In this document: positions 1-5,981 of the stretch, one piece after another
Numbering within the stretch: position 1 is the stretch's first letter
How the letters are laid out: each line of letters starts with the position of its first letter
DNA from: Pseudomonadales bacterium
Lineage (GTDB): Bacteria; Pseudomonadota; Gammaproteobacteria; Pseudomonadales; DT-91
DNA: 5,981 bases
Reading direction: 5' to 3'
Assembly (NCBI GenBank): GCA_013215025.1
Contig: JABSRR010000179.1
Coordinates: 1 to 5,981 of the forward strand
Position numbers and translations under genes: made by a program
The notes under the pieces: model-generated
Databases searched by the model: none
Seen by the model: only the letters and a program-made list of their open reading frames with translations
What the model was told of the DNA's origin: nothing

Positions 1-1194
1 ATGTGTAAACTCTACATGCTTCAGTAACTTACCACGCTCATCTAACAATGCAACAATGTCAGCATTGGCTTTAAAAATATGCTTACCCCCTACCAAAGGG
101 GTATCGTCAAAATACACGCCGTTTGCGGCAACCGGGTTATACACCTCAAGGCCATAGAGCTGACCAACATTAAAATCATCCACACCATGACCTGGCGCAG
201 TATGCACACAGCCGGTACCGGCATCGGTTGTCACATGCTCGCCGCAAATCACTGGCAATAATTTATCTAAGAATGGGTGTTGCAGCTGCAGATGTTCAAG
301 CTTGTGACCAGGCGCACTGGCAATAACGGTGTAATCGAGCGCGTAGCGCGACAAACAGCTTTGATAAAGCGCCTCAGCGACAATCAGATTTTGCCCCTCA
401 CCCTGTAACAGCACGTACTCTAATTCAGGGTGCACCGACACTGCCAAACTGGCCGGCAGCGTCCACGGGGTAGTGGTCCAAATAACTACGGCACTTGCTT
501 GCTCGATGCTGCAGTTAAAGGCTTTAGAGAGTGCCGCCAAGTCGTCAACACTGTAGGCCACATCAATGGCAGATGATTGCTTATCTTGATACTCCACCTC
601 GGCTTCAGCCAAAGCTGAACCACAGTCTAAGCACCAATGTACGGGCTTAAAGCCTTTTTGCAAATGCCCATTGTCAATAATTTTTGCCAGCGAACGCACC
701 GTGTCGGCTTCAAATTGAAAGTCCATGGTTTTATAAGGCTTTGCCCAATCACCCAGTACACCAAGCCGCTGAAAATCAGCCATCTGCCCTGCTACCTGCT
801 TCTCGGCATAGTCACGGCATTTTTGTCGAAAGGTTTTCGCATCCACCTTAACCCCAGGCTTGCCAACTTTTTTCTCAACGTTCAGCTCAATCGGCAGACC
901 ATGGCAGTCCCAGCCCGGTACATAGGGCGCATCGAAACCACTTAAGGTTTTTGATTTGATAATAATGTCTTTGAGAATTTTATTGACCGAGTGACCAATA
1001 TGAATATCGCCGTTGGCATAGGGAGGGCCATCATGCAAAATAAATGGCTCGGCACCGGCGCGCGCGCTTCGAATCTTTTGGTATAGATTATTATCTTGCC
1101 ATTGCTGCAAACGCTTCGGTTCGCTTTGCGCCAAACCACCTTTCATGGGAAAGGCAGTTTCAGGCAGGTTAAGGCTTGACTTATAGTCAGTCAT
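1..1194 (-). CDS. ileS: Isoleucyl-tRNA synthetase, N-terminal 398 codons (partial)
   Basis: Class I aminoacyl-tRNA synthetase that charges tRNA-Ile with isoleucine in the cytoplasm and edits mischarged valine. I translated the frame from the ATG at 1194 to the left edge: 398 codons with no stop or frameshift. The Rossmann signature [12 protein letters not shown] is at about residues 57-68 (HIGH at 65-68), and WDCHGLPIE follows at about 95-103. A CxxC pair (C188, C191) lies in [17 protein letters not shown]. The CP1 editing domain shows [10 protein letters not shown] (239-248) and [12 protein letters not shown] (326-337) followed by D339-D340, matching the editing-site threonines, histidine and aspartate known from E. 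coli IleRS. KMSKS, the anticodon-binding domain and any C-terminal zinc site lie outside the window. The start overlaps the ribF stop (TAATG) with only a weak purine stretch upstream, so translation is probably coupled to ribF. Identity is secure. Confidence 0.97.
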   Translation of the reverse strand, partial: MTDYKSSLNLPETAFPMKGGLAQSEPKRLQQWQDNNLYQKIRSARAGAEPFILHDGPPYANGDIHIGHSVNKILKDIIIKSKTLSGFDAPYVPGWDCHGLPIELNVEKKVGKPGVKVDAKTFRQKCRDYAEKQVAGQMADFQRLGVLGDWAKPYKTMDFQFEADTVRSLAKIIDNGHLQKGFKPVHWCLDCGSALAEAEVEYQDKQSSAIDVAYSVDDLAALSKAFNCSIEQASAVVIWTTTPWTLPASLAVSVHPELEYVLLQGEGQNLIVAEALYQSCLSRYALDYTVIASAPGHKLEHLQLQHPFLDKLLPVICGEHVTTDAGTGCVHTAPGHGVDDFNVGQLYGLEVYNPVAANGVYFDDTPLVGGKHIFKANADIVALLDERGKLLKHVEFTH

Positions 1195-2156
1195 TATTGA
1201 GTCTCTATAGAAATATCAGGGGTTTGACGAGCAAAGTACGCACGTGCTTGTTCAATATCGGCAAAAATAGCCTGTTGCAATAGCTCAAACGAGGCAAATT
1301 TTTTCTCATCGCGCAGCTTCTGACGAAACGTCACCGTTAAGGTTTTATTATAAATGGTGGCATCGAAGTCGAGTAAGTGCACTTCTAAAATGGCGGTTAA
1401 ATTATTACCCACGGTCGGCCGAGTACCGACATTGGCAACGCCAGGCAAAATAACATCGCTACCTTTCAGCTGCGCCTCTACCGCATACACACCGGCCATC
1501 GGTGATTTAATACGGTGCAGCTGCAAATTGGCCGTAGGAACACCAATGGTTCTACCTAGCTGCTGACCATATACCACCTTGCCGGTCATGGAGTAAGGCC
1601 GTCCTAACAAACGCTCTGCTAAGGCAAAATCGCCGGCCTCTAGGGTACGTCGAATACGGGTTGAACTGGCGCGCTCATCATCAATCGCCAGCGTTTGTGT
1701 GGCAGACACGCCAAAGCCTAAGTCACGACCCATTTTTTCTAGCAGAGTAAAATCGCCACGACGCTCATGACCAAAACGTAAATCATCACCGACGATCATA
1801 TGTTTCATGCCAAGCTGGCGATGAAAGATGGTTTCAATAAAATCTTCTGCCGGCACTTCAGAGACCGCTTGATCAAAATGAATACCCAACACGCGATCAA
1901 TGCCCTGCTCGGCTAAGGCGACAATCTTTTCACGAAAGCTCATCAAGCGCGCCGGCGCGGCTTGCGGAGCAAAATATTCACGCGGCAGGGGTTCAAGCGT
2001 GATCACTAAAGACGGCAGCTGATGCTGCTGCGCCTGCTGCTTAAGCTGCGCCAAGACCGCCTGATGGCCACGGTGCACGCCATCAAACGCACCAATGGTT
2101 GCCACACAACCTTGGTGTCGAGTTCGAATATTGTGTAAACCGCGAATTAATTCCAT
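1194..2156 (-). CDS. ribF: Bifunctional riboflavin kinase / FAD synthetase
   Basis: Cytoplasmic enzyme that phosphorylates riboflavin to FMN and adenylylates FMN to FAD. Its 320 residues are close to the usual bacterial length of about 310. The N-terminal nucleotidyltransferase half has [10 protein letters not shown] (22-31, the HxGH-type site), LEPLPREYF (54-62), [14 protein letters not shown] (122-135) and [13 protein letters not shown] (164-176). The C-terminal flavokinase half has [20 protein letters not shown] (191-210), where the PTAN motif binds metal and ATP, then GVYAVEA (222-228), [11 protein letters not shown] (239-249) and LEVHLLDFD (257-265). The start gives MELIRGLHN, which matches the conserved beginning of the family; the ribosome site in front is weak (GAGAG, about 3-4 bases from the ATG). 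It is separated from murJ by 218 bases containing a likely promoter and overlaps ileS by one base. I see no FMN riboswitch upstream. Confidence 0.97.
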   Translation of the reverse strand: MELIRGLHNIRTRHQGCVATIGAFDGVHRGHQAVLAQLKQQAQQHQLPSLVITLEPLPREYFAPQAAPARLMSFREKIVALAEQGIDRVLGIHFDQAVSEVPAEDFIETIFHRQLGMKHMIVGDDLRFGHERRGDFTLLEKMGRDLGFGVSATQTLAIDDERASSTRIRRTLEAGDFALAERLLGRPYSMTGKVVYGQQLGRTIGVPTANLQLHRIKSPMAGVYAVEAQLKGSDVILPGVANVGTRPTVGNNLTAILEVHLLDFDATIYNKTLTVTFRQKLRDEKKFASFELLQQAIFADIEQARAYFARQTPDISIETQ

Positions 2157-2273
2157 CTGCTCTCAGAGATTTAGCCGGTACAAATTGCATCAGTCTGCGC
2201 GACATTTGTCATTTATCTGCGCTTCAGCAGCAGCGCATTTTACAAACTTTAGATCGACTGTTAAAAAGGCGCG

Positions 2274-2302
2274 ATTATAGCGTATTTCATGGGCAGTGAG
2301 CT
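2274..2302 (-). promoter_or_regulatory. Candidate sigma-70 promoter for ribF-ileS
   Basis: On the minus strand there is a perfect TATAAT (2279 down to 2274) followed by CGCGCC, a GC-rich discriminator of the kind linked in E. coli to growth-rate and stringent control. The -35 region is poor: with a 17-base spacer the hexamer is AGCTCA (2302-2297), only two matches to TTGACA. A start near 2267 would give ribF a leader of about 110 bases. Its place in the only sizeable gap between genes on this strand supports it, but the weak -35 keeps confidence moderate. Confidence 0.5.
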
Positions 2303-2307
2303 AGCCA

Positions 2308-2340
2308 TTTGATAGCAGCTGCGCGGCGCAAACAATCAAA
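2308..2340. repeat. Imperfect inverted repeat in the murJ-ribF gap
   Basis: Outer arms TTTGAT (2308-2313) and ATCAAA (2335-2340) enclose an inner TGCG / CGCA stem with a three-base loop, with unpaired bases between the two stems. It lies just after murJ and upstream of the TATAAT box. There is no T-run after the hairpin on the minus strand, so it is not a standard intrinsic terminator; it could be a weak stem-loop at the murJ 3' end or chance. The rest of 2157-2374 has no credible gene. Confidence 0.3.
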
Positions 2341-2374
2341 AACCTGCATGCGTATTAGCGGCTATTTGACCTTA

Positions 2375-4075
2375 TTAATGCGACACAGGGCTACGGATAT
2401 CCTTGAGCCTAAGCCCTAGTAGCACATGCGACAGCGCATAAACGCATATGCCGCCAAGCACCAAACCAAGCATCGGCAAAACCCTACCCTGCCATGATTG
2501 GCTCAGCCAAAATTCAGCGTCAGGGCTGGTAAAATACAGAAAAGCAGCCAAAGCAGCACTGGCTAAGATGGCACGCAGCAGTAATAGATAAAAACCCGGC
2601 TGCACTGCATAGACCTGTTTTTGCAGCAGACCGGAGAGTAGCAGCCCGGCGTTCAACAGCGCTGACAGCCCGGTCGCTAACGCCAGCCCTACATGGCCAA
2701 TTTGCCAATAATAATGCAGCGGCAGCACCAGCAGCAGATTTAATAGCATATTGGCAAACATGGCGATAATGCCGATTTTGACCGGGGTTTTCATATCTAA
2801 TTGCGCGTAATATCCAGGAGCCAGCACCTTGATGGCCATAAAAGGCAGAAGGCCTAAACTATAGGCCTGCAGACTTAAGGCAGCCATAGTGATATCAGAC
2901 TCAGTAAATGCCTCGCCATAGTAAAACAGCGTCGCCAGCAAGGGCTCAGCCAACATAAATAGCGCTAGCGCGGCCGGTAGACTGATCAGCAGTATCATAC
3001 GCATCGACCAATCTAGGGTTTTTTGAAACTCAGCCTGATTAGCATTCGCGTGCTTACGCGACAGCGAGGGTAAAATCACGGTACTTACTGCAATAGCAAA
3101 TACACCCAGCGGCAGTTCAACCAAGCGGTCTGAGAAATACAGCCACGAGACAGAACCTGTGGGTAAAAACGATGCCAACACCGTATCCAATAATAGATTG
3201 ATTTGGCTAACTGATACACCAAACAGCGCCGGCAACATCAGCGTCAGAATGCGCCGCACACCGTCGTCTTGCCAATCCCATTTAGGGCTGGGCAGTAAAT
3301 GGATATTGGCTAAGAACGGCAGCTGAAATAAAAATTGTGCCAGCCCCGCCACAAACACCGCCCAGGCCAAAGCCATAACCGGCTCTTGAAAATAATCAAC
3401 GCCCCACACTGCTCCAGTAATCAAGCACAGATTTAATATGACTGGGGTAAAGGCCGGCACGGCAAAACGGCCATAGCTGTTTAAAATCGCTCCCGCAAAA
3501 CCCGCCATGGAGATAAACAATAAATACGGAAAAGTGATTTGGATCAGGCTTGCCGTGAGCGCATATTTGTCCGGGTCGGACAAAAAGCCGGGCGCAAACA
3601 CGGCGGTAAGCCAAGGCGCGCCAACCACGGCTAGGCCACAGACCATAATCAACACCGAGCCAAGGCTAGCTGCCACCCGATCTAACAGCGCTTTTACTGC
3701 GGCAAAATCTCGCTGCTCTCGATATTCAGACAGCACCGGCACAAAGGCCTGCGAAAATGCGCCCTCAGAAAATAAGCGCCGTAAAAACTGCGGCACTTTA
3801 AAGGCAATAAAAAATGCATCAGCGTTTGCGGTAGCGCCAACCATAATGGCGATACACATATCACGCAGCAAGCCTAGCACACGCGATAGCATGGTCATGC
3901 TGCTAACCAACAAACTTGAGCGCAGCAGGCCAGTCTTTTTTACCGCGACCGCAGTCTCATCTAGACTGGCGTCTTGTGCTTGTGTTTGCGTTTTTGTTTG
4001 TGCTTGTTTCTGTTCTGATTCAAAAGCGGGCTTAGAGGAAGATTCCGAGCGCTGATCAGGCGGTGTATCCGACAT
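2375..4075 (-). CDS. murJ: Lipid II flippase MurJ (MviN family) with an extended N-terminal tail
   Basis: Integral inner-membrane protein of the MOP superfamily that moves lipid II across the membrane for peptidoglycan synthesis. After a polar tail, residues 49-566 form the usual multi-helix core (about 14 helices in the family). Diagnostic stretches are SSMTMLSRVLGLLRD (58-72), ADAFFIAFKVPQFLRR (85-100), GAFSQAFVPVL (105-115), GVSVSQINLLLDT (286-298) and SVSWLYFSDRLVELP (308-322). By alignment from memory with E. coli MurJ (offset 47), the functional residues R18, R24, D39, R52 and R270 correspond to R65, R71, D86, R99 and R317, all present. At 566 residues it is about 55 longer than E. coli MurJ, mostly from the tail, which is rich in Q, T, K, S and E. 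No in-frame ATG, GTG or TTG lies between the first codon and the first helix, so the ATG at 4075 is favoured. It starts 4 bases after the nudF stop. Confidence 0.96.
   Translation of the reverse strand: MSDTPPDQRSESSSKPAFESEQKQAQTKTQTQAQDASLDETAVAVKKTGLLRSSLLVSSMTMLSRVLGLLRDMCIAIMVGATANADAFFIAFKVPQFLRRLFSEGAFSQAFVPVLSEYREQRDFAAVKALLDRVAASLGSVLIMVCGLAVVGAPWLTAVFAPGFLSDPDKYALTASLIQITFPYLLFISMAGFAGAILNSYGRFAVPAFTPVILNLCLITGAVWGVDYFQEPVMALAWAVFVAGLAQFLFQLPFLANIHLLPSPKWDWQDDGVRRILTLMLPALFGVSVSQINLLLDTVLASFLPTGSVSWLYFSDRLVELPLGVFAIAVSTVILPSLSRKHANANQAEFQKTLDWSMRMILLISLPAALALFMLAEPLLATLFYYGEAFTESDITMAALSLQAYSLGLLPFMAIKVLAPGYYAQLDMKTPVKIGIIAMFANMLLNLLLVLPLHYYWQIGHVGLALATGLSALLNAGLLLSGLLQKQVYAVQPGFYLLLLRAILASAALAAFLYFTSPDAEFWLSQSWQGRVLPMLGLVLGGICVYALSHVLLGLRLKDIRSPVSH
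3971..4006 (-). repeat. Degenerate hexamer repeat inside the 5' end of murJ
   Basis: Read on the coding strand, this is six in-frame hexamers: CAAGCA, CAAACA, AAAACG, CAAACA, CAAGCA, CAAGAC. They encode residues 24-35 of MurJ, an alternation of Q or K with A or T. Because the unit is six bases, gain or loss of a unit would keep the frame and change only the tail length. Confidence 0.7.
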
Positions 4076-4079
4076 AGGA

Positions 4080-4742
4080 TCAGGCCTCGTGCTGGCAATC
4101 TAACGCAGGCAGCTTCGCCCAAAGTTCTGGCAACTGCGCACGGTGCAGTTGAAACCACTGTAGCGCAATGACCGTCATCGCATTATTAATAATGCCTTGT
4201 TGTAAATATTGCAGGGCATCATCAACCTTTACAATATGCAGCCGAATATCCTCATGTTCGTCTGCCACGCCAAAAATTGCCGACTGAACCTGCGCCAAAT
4301 CCACCTTAGCGCAAAACAAGCTAAAAAATTCACTGCTGCCGCCGGGGCTGCAAAAATACTCTAACATCGGTGTTATAGCGTCTATTTCCAAACCGGCTTC
4401 TTCAGCCGTTTCACGTCTCGCCACAGCGGCTTTTGACTCGTCAGGCTTGTCTAACATGCCCGCAACAATTTCCAACAGCCACGGGCTTTGGCTGCGACCC
4501 AGCGCGCCAATGCGCAGCTGCTCAACCAAGGCGAACGCTTCAAGCGCTGGATCATATAACAACACCCCCACAGCATCACCGCGTAGACAAAGTTCGCGTT
4601 GAAAAAGCTCAGACCAGCTGCCATCAAAGCGCTTATGGCGTAAATGTAGCTGCTGCAGTTTAAAAAAACCGTCAAAGCCTGAGGCACGTTCAACAATATC
4701 AACATCGGCTTGCTGAAACTGACTAAAGGGCAGCTTACCCAT
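4080..4742 (-). CDS. nudF: ADP-ribose pyrophosphatase, Nudix family
   Basis: Cytoplasmic Nudix hydrolase that splits ADP-ribose to AMP and ribose 5-phosphate; family members also act on some nucleotide sugars. From the ATG at 4742 the protein has 220 residues (E. coli NudF has 209). Family landmarks are FDGFFKLQQLHLRHKRFDG (23-41), RGDAVGVLLYDP (54-65), VEQLRIGA (73-80), SPWLLEIVAGML (86-97), YFCSPGGSSEFF (129-140), DEHEDIR (161-167, the acidic loop that supplies a catalytic glutamate in E. coli) and ALQWFQLH (193-200). The Nudix box at 95-118 has RETAEEAGL intact, but its first gap is six residues rather than five (G95 to E102). The frame stays open to an ATG at 4802, but that start would overlap pyrB by 68 bases and add 20 residues that I do not recognise as part of the family; the 4742 start overlaps the pyrB end by 8 bases and fits the family N-terminus. 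The Shine-Dalgarno there is weak, suggesting coupling to pyrB. Confidence 0.93.
   Translation of the reverse strand: MGKLPFSQFQQADVDIVERASGFDGFFKLQQLHLRHKRFDGSWSELFQRELCLRGDAVGVLLYDPALEAFALVEQLRIGALGRSQSPWLLEIVAGMLDKPDESKAAVARRETAEEAGLEIDAITPMLEYFCSPGGSSEFFSLFCAKVDLAQVQSAIFGVADEHEDIRLHIVKVDDALQYLQQGIINNAMTVIALQWFQLHRAQLPELWAKLPALDCQHEA
4085..4088 (-). promoter_or_regulatory. Ribosome binding site for murJ
   Basis: GAGG on the minus strand, formed by the penultimate codon and first base of the last codon of nudF, sits 9 bases before the murJ ATG. It supports the 4075 start, and therefore the long N-terminal tail. It is short and lies inside coding sequence, so it could also be chance. Confidence 0.5.
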
Positions 4743-5751
4743 GGCGGCTGCCCGTAAACCAATTGACCGGGCGATCATATTTGGCGACCAAATCAACCAC
4801 ATCTAATACCAAGGCAAATAATGCCATACGCACTAGCACGCCATTATCTGCTTGGCGAAAGATTGCCAGATTAGGATTGGTATTTAGGTCTATATCAAGC
4901 TCATTGGCCTCTTGCCGAGAGTCACGCGGCAGAGGGTGCATAATAATCGTGTTAGGATCACAAAACTGGCTATAAATTGACTGATTCAGGCGAAATTTAC
5001 CACGATAGAGGTCGGCTTCAGCCTGTGAAGGAAAACGTTCTTCTTGAATACGGGTAGAGTATAAAATATCGATATTTTGAATATTCGGCTCTAGCGCCTC
5101 ACAAATTGTCACACTATGACCAGCCTCACGCATGGCTTCAACAATGCTTTCTGGCATGGCTAGGTCGCGCGGCGATATCAAACGCACTTCAATGCCTTGA
5201 TAAAGCGTTAGTAATTTACACAGCGAATGCACGGTGCGGCCGTTACGTAAATCGCCCACCATGGCAATGCGCAGCTGCTCCACAGCGCGGCCACGCGACT
5301 TAAGCTCAGAACGAATGGTGTATAAATCAAGCAAGGCCTGTGTCGGGTGTTCATTTGAACCGTCGCCACCGTTAAGCACGGGCACCCGACTGCCTTCAGC
5401 AAACTCTGCTACCGAGCCAGGCTGCGGATGGCGCATGGCAATCACATCAGAATAGCCTGACAGCACTCTGGCGGTATCAAACAGTGACTCACCTTTTGAC
5501 AGCGCCGATGACTGCAGCCCAGTGGTTTCGCGTACACTACCGCCAAGTAAGTTAAAGGCTGCGCCAAAGCTGACACGGGTGCGCGTAGAGGCCTCAAAAA
5601 ACATATTACCGAGCACCGCGCCCTCTAAAACCTTACTGGCTTTTTCGCGATAAGCATAAGGCTTCATGCGGTCGGCAACGGCAAAAATGGTTTCAATATC
5701 GGGGATATCGAATTGGCTGATAGAAAGGATGTGGCTGCCAGGAAATTTCAC
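4735..5751 (-). CDS. pyrB: Aspartate carbamoyltransferase catalytic chain
   Basis: Condenses carbamoyl phosphate with aspartate to give N-carbamoyl-aspartate, the committed step of UMP synthesis. The carbamoyl-phosphate site shows STRTR (55-59), the SKGES loop with K86, MRHP (R107), and NEHPTQ (133-138). The aspartate domain shows VGDLRNGRTVHS (165-176), STRIQEERF (232-240) and MHPLPRDSRQ (271-280), so the expected active-site residues are present. At 338 residues it is longer than the E. coli chain (about 310) and resembles, from memory, the roughly 339-residue PyrB of Shewanella. Neither pyrI (regulatory chain) nor a pyrC-like partner follows; nudF does, so feedback control by a PyrI subunit is not evident here. 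The start is GTG: the only in-frame option, because a TGA lies five codons upstream, and it has AAGGA 8 bases before it. Confidence 0.97.
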   Translation of the reverse strand: MKFPGSHILSISQFDIPDIETIFAVADRMKPYAYREKASKVLEGAVLGNMFFEASTRTRVSFGAAFNLLGGSVRETTGLQSSALSKGESLFDTARVLSGYSDVIAMRHPQPGSVAEFAEGSRVPVLNGGDGSNEHPTQALLDLYTIRSELKSRGRAVEQLRIAMVGDLRNGRTVHSLCKLLTLYQGIEVRLISPRDLAMPESIVEAMREAGHSVTICEALEPNIQNIDILYSTRIQEERFPSQAEADLYRGKFRLNQSIYSQFCDPNTIIMHPLPRDSRQEANELDIDLNTNPNLAIFRQADNGVLVRMALFALVLDVVDLVAKYDRPVNWFTGSRHG

Positions 5752-5759
5752 GCATCGAT

Positions 5760-5764
5760 TCCTT
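5760..5764 (-). promoter_or_regulatory. Shine-Dalgarno that fixes the pyrB GTG start
   Basis: AAGGA on the minus strand ends 8 bases before the GTG at 5751, near-ideal spacing. An out-of-frame ATG at 5755 is only 4 bases from it, which is poor spacing, so the site favours the GTG. Confidence 0.75.
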
Positions 5765-5788
5765 CAAGGTGGCGGATGATATTTGGCC

Positions 5789-5819
5789 ATTATGCCTTCA
5801 ACTGCCGAGGCTTGCACAA
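5789..5819 (-). promoter_or_regulatory. Weak candidate promoter for the pyrB operon
   Basis: The minus strand has CATAAT (5794 down to 5789, five of six matches to TATAAT). The nearest -35-like hexamer is TTGTGC (5819-5814), three of six matches with a long 19-base spacer. Transcription would begin near 5782-5784, about 30 bases before the GTG. The real promoter may instead lie further upstream. Confidence 0.25.
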
Positions 5820-5841
5820 AAAAATTAAACCGTGGTTTGAT
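5818..5841 (-). terminator. Near-palindrome plus T-run upstream of pyrB (weak terminator or attenuator candidate)
   Basis: On the minus strand, ATCAAACC-AC-GGTTTAAT (5841-5824) pairs in seven of eight positions, and the run of seven T's that starts within its last base extends to 5818. The central loop is only two bases, so the usable stem is short and AT-rich. It could be a weak terminator for a gene to the right, an attenuator if transcription starts beyond 5841, or a protein-binding operator. The sequence does not decide among these. Confidence 0.3.
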
Positions 5842-5948
5842 ATTATTGGGGATATTGCTGCCTAGCCATCACCAATGAGTTGGCGCCGCGCTCATCATTA
5901 GCAAGCCAGACTAGCACTTGTCTGTGATAGAAGTTATCCAAAATAGAA

Positions 5949-5981
5949 CTCATCTAAACTACAGCTCATCTAAACTAAAGC
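5949..5981. repeat. 16-bp tandem repeat, running off the right edge
   Basis: Two units, CTCATCTAAACTACAG (5949-5964) and CTCATCTAAACTAAAG (5965-5980), differ at one base. The last base of the window, C at 5981, matches the first base of a third unit, so the array may continue. It lies about 200 bases upstream of pyrB in non-coding sequence. Function is unknown; it could be a variable-number repeat or a set of protein-binding sites. Confidence 0.75.

Noticed and set aside
2157..2374. FMN riboswitch upstream of ribF
   Set aside because: I looked for the conserved AGGGGCA-type segment and the multi-arm layout of the FMN element and did not find them.
3507..4055. Long plus-strand open frame opposite murJ (182 codons)
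   Set aside because: It is antisense to a clear MurJ coding region, has no recognisable domain, and its composition mirrors murJ codons; it is a shadow frame.
4743..4802. Upstream in-frame ATG of nudF at 4802 (240-residue version)
   Set aside because: It would overlap pyrB by 68 bases and add 20 residues without resemblance to the NudF N-terminus; the ATG at 4742 fits better.
5776..5865. Plus-strand 29-codon ORF (begins MIFGHYAF) with AAGG 6 bases upstream of its ATG
   Set aside because: It is short, has no recognisable motif, and its ribosome site overlaps the pyrB Shine-Dalgarno region on the other strand. Without conservation it is best treated as chance.
5934..5942. DnaA-box-like TTATCCAAA next to the tandem repeat
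   Set aside because: One mismatch to TTATNCACA and only one copy; there is no AT-rich unwinding region or replication gene. A single such match is expected by chance.

Overview
The window is a compact block of five housekeeping genes, all on the minus strand, with no mobile element, CRISPR array, tRNA or rRNA that I can recognise. In transcription order (right to left) they are pyrB (aspartate carbamoyltransferase), nudF (ADP-ribose pyrophosphatase), murJ (lipid II flippase), ribF (riboflavin kinase/FAD synthetase) and the first 398 codons of ileS (isoleucyl-tRNA synthetase), which runs off the left edge. The murJ-ribF-ileS order and the protein sequences, which resemble Escherichia coli and Shewanella homologues from memory, point to a gammaproteobacterium, probably a free-living or marine one. 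I cannot name a genus.

Right end (5752-5981): a non-coding leader of about 230 bases upstream of pyrB. It holds two 16-bp tandem units that seem to continue past the window edge, an 18-bp near-palindrome followed by seven T's on the transcribed strand, a weak promoter candidate and a clear Shine-Dalgarno in front of a GTG start. Middle (2375-5751): pyrB, nudF and murJ are packed tightly. The nudF start overlaps the pyrB end by 8 bases, and murJ begins 4 bases after nudF stops, so they look like one operon. Gap (2157-2374): 218 bases with a perfect TATAAT box and a GC-rich discriminator, a plausible separate promoter for ribF-ileS. Left (1-2156): ribF and ileS overlap by one base (TAATG), which suggests translational coupling.

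PyrB commits carbamoyl phosphate to UMP synthesis, and UTP is needed for the UDP-sugar precursors of the lipid II that MurJ moves. NudF clears ADP-ribose and also hydrolyses some nucleotide sugars. RibF makes FMN and FAD, and IleRS charges tRNA-Ile. Apart from the pyrimidine-to-cell-wall link, which is inference, the grouping looks like ordinary clustering of essential genes. The points most worth a second look are the tandem repeat at the right edge, the Q/T/K-rich N-terminal tail on MurJ, the one-residue-longer Nudix box in NudF, and the pyrB leader. I found no sign of an undescribed system.
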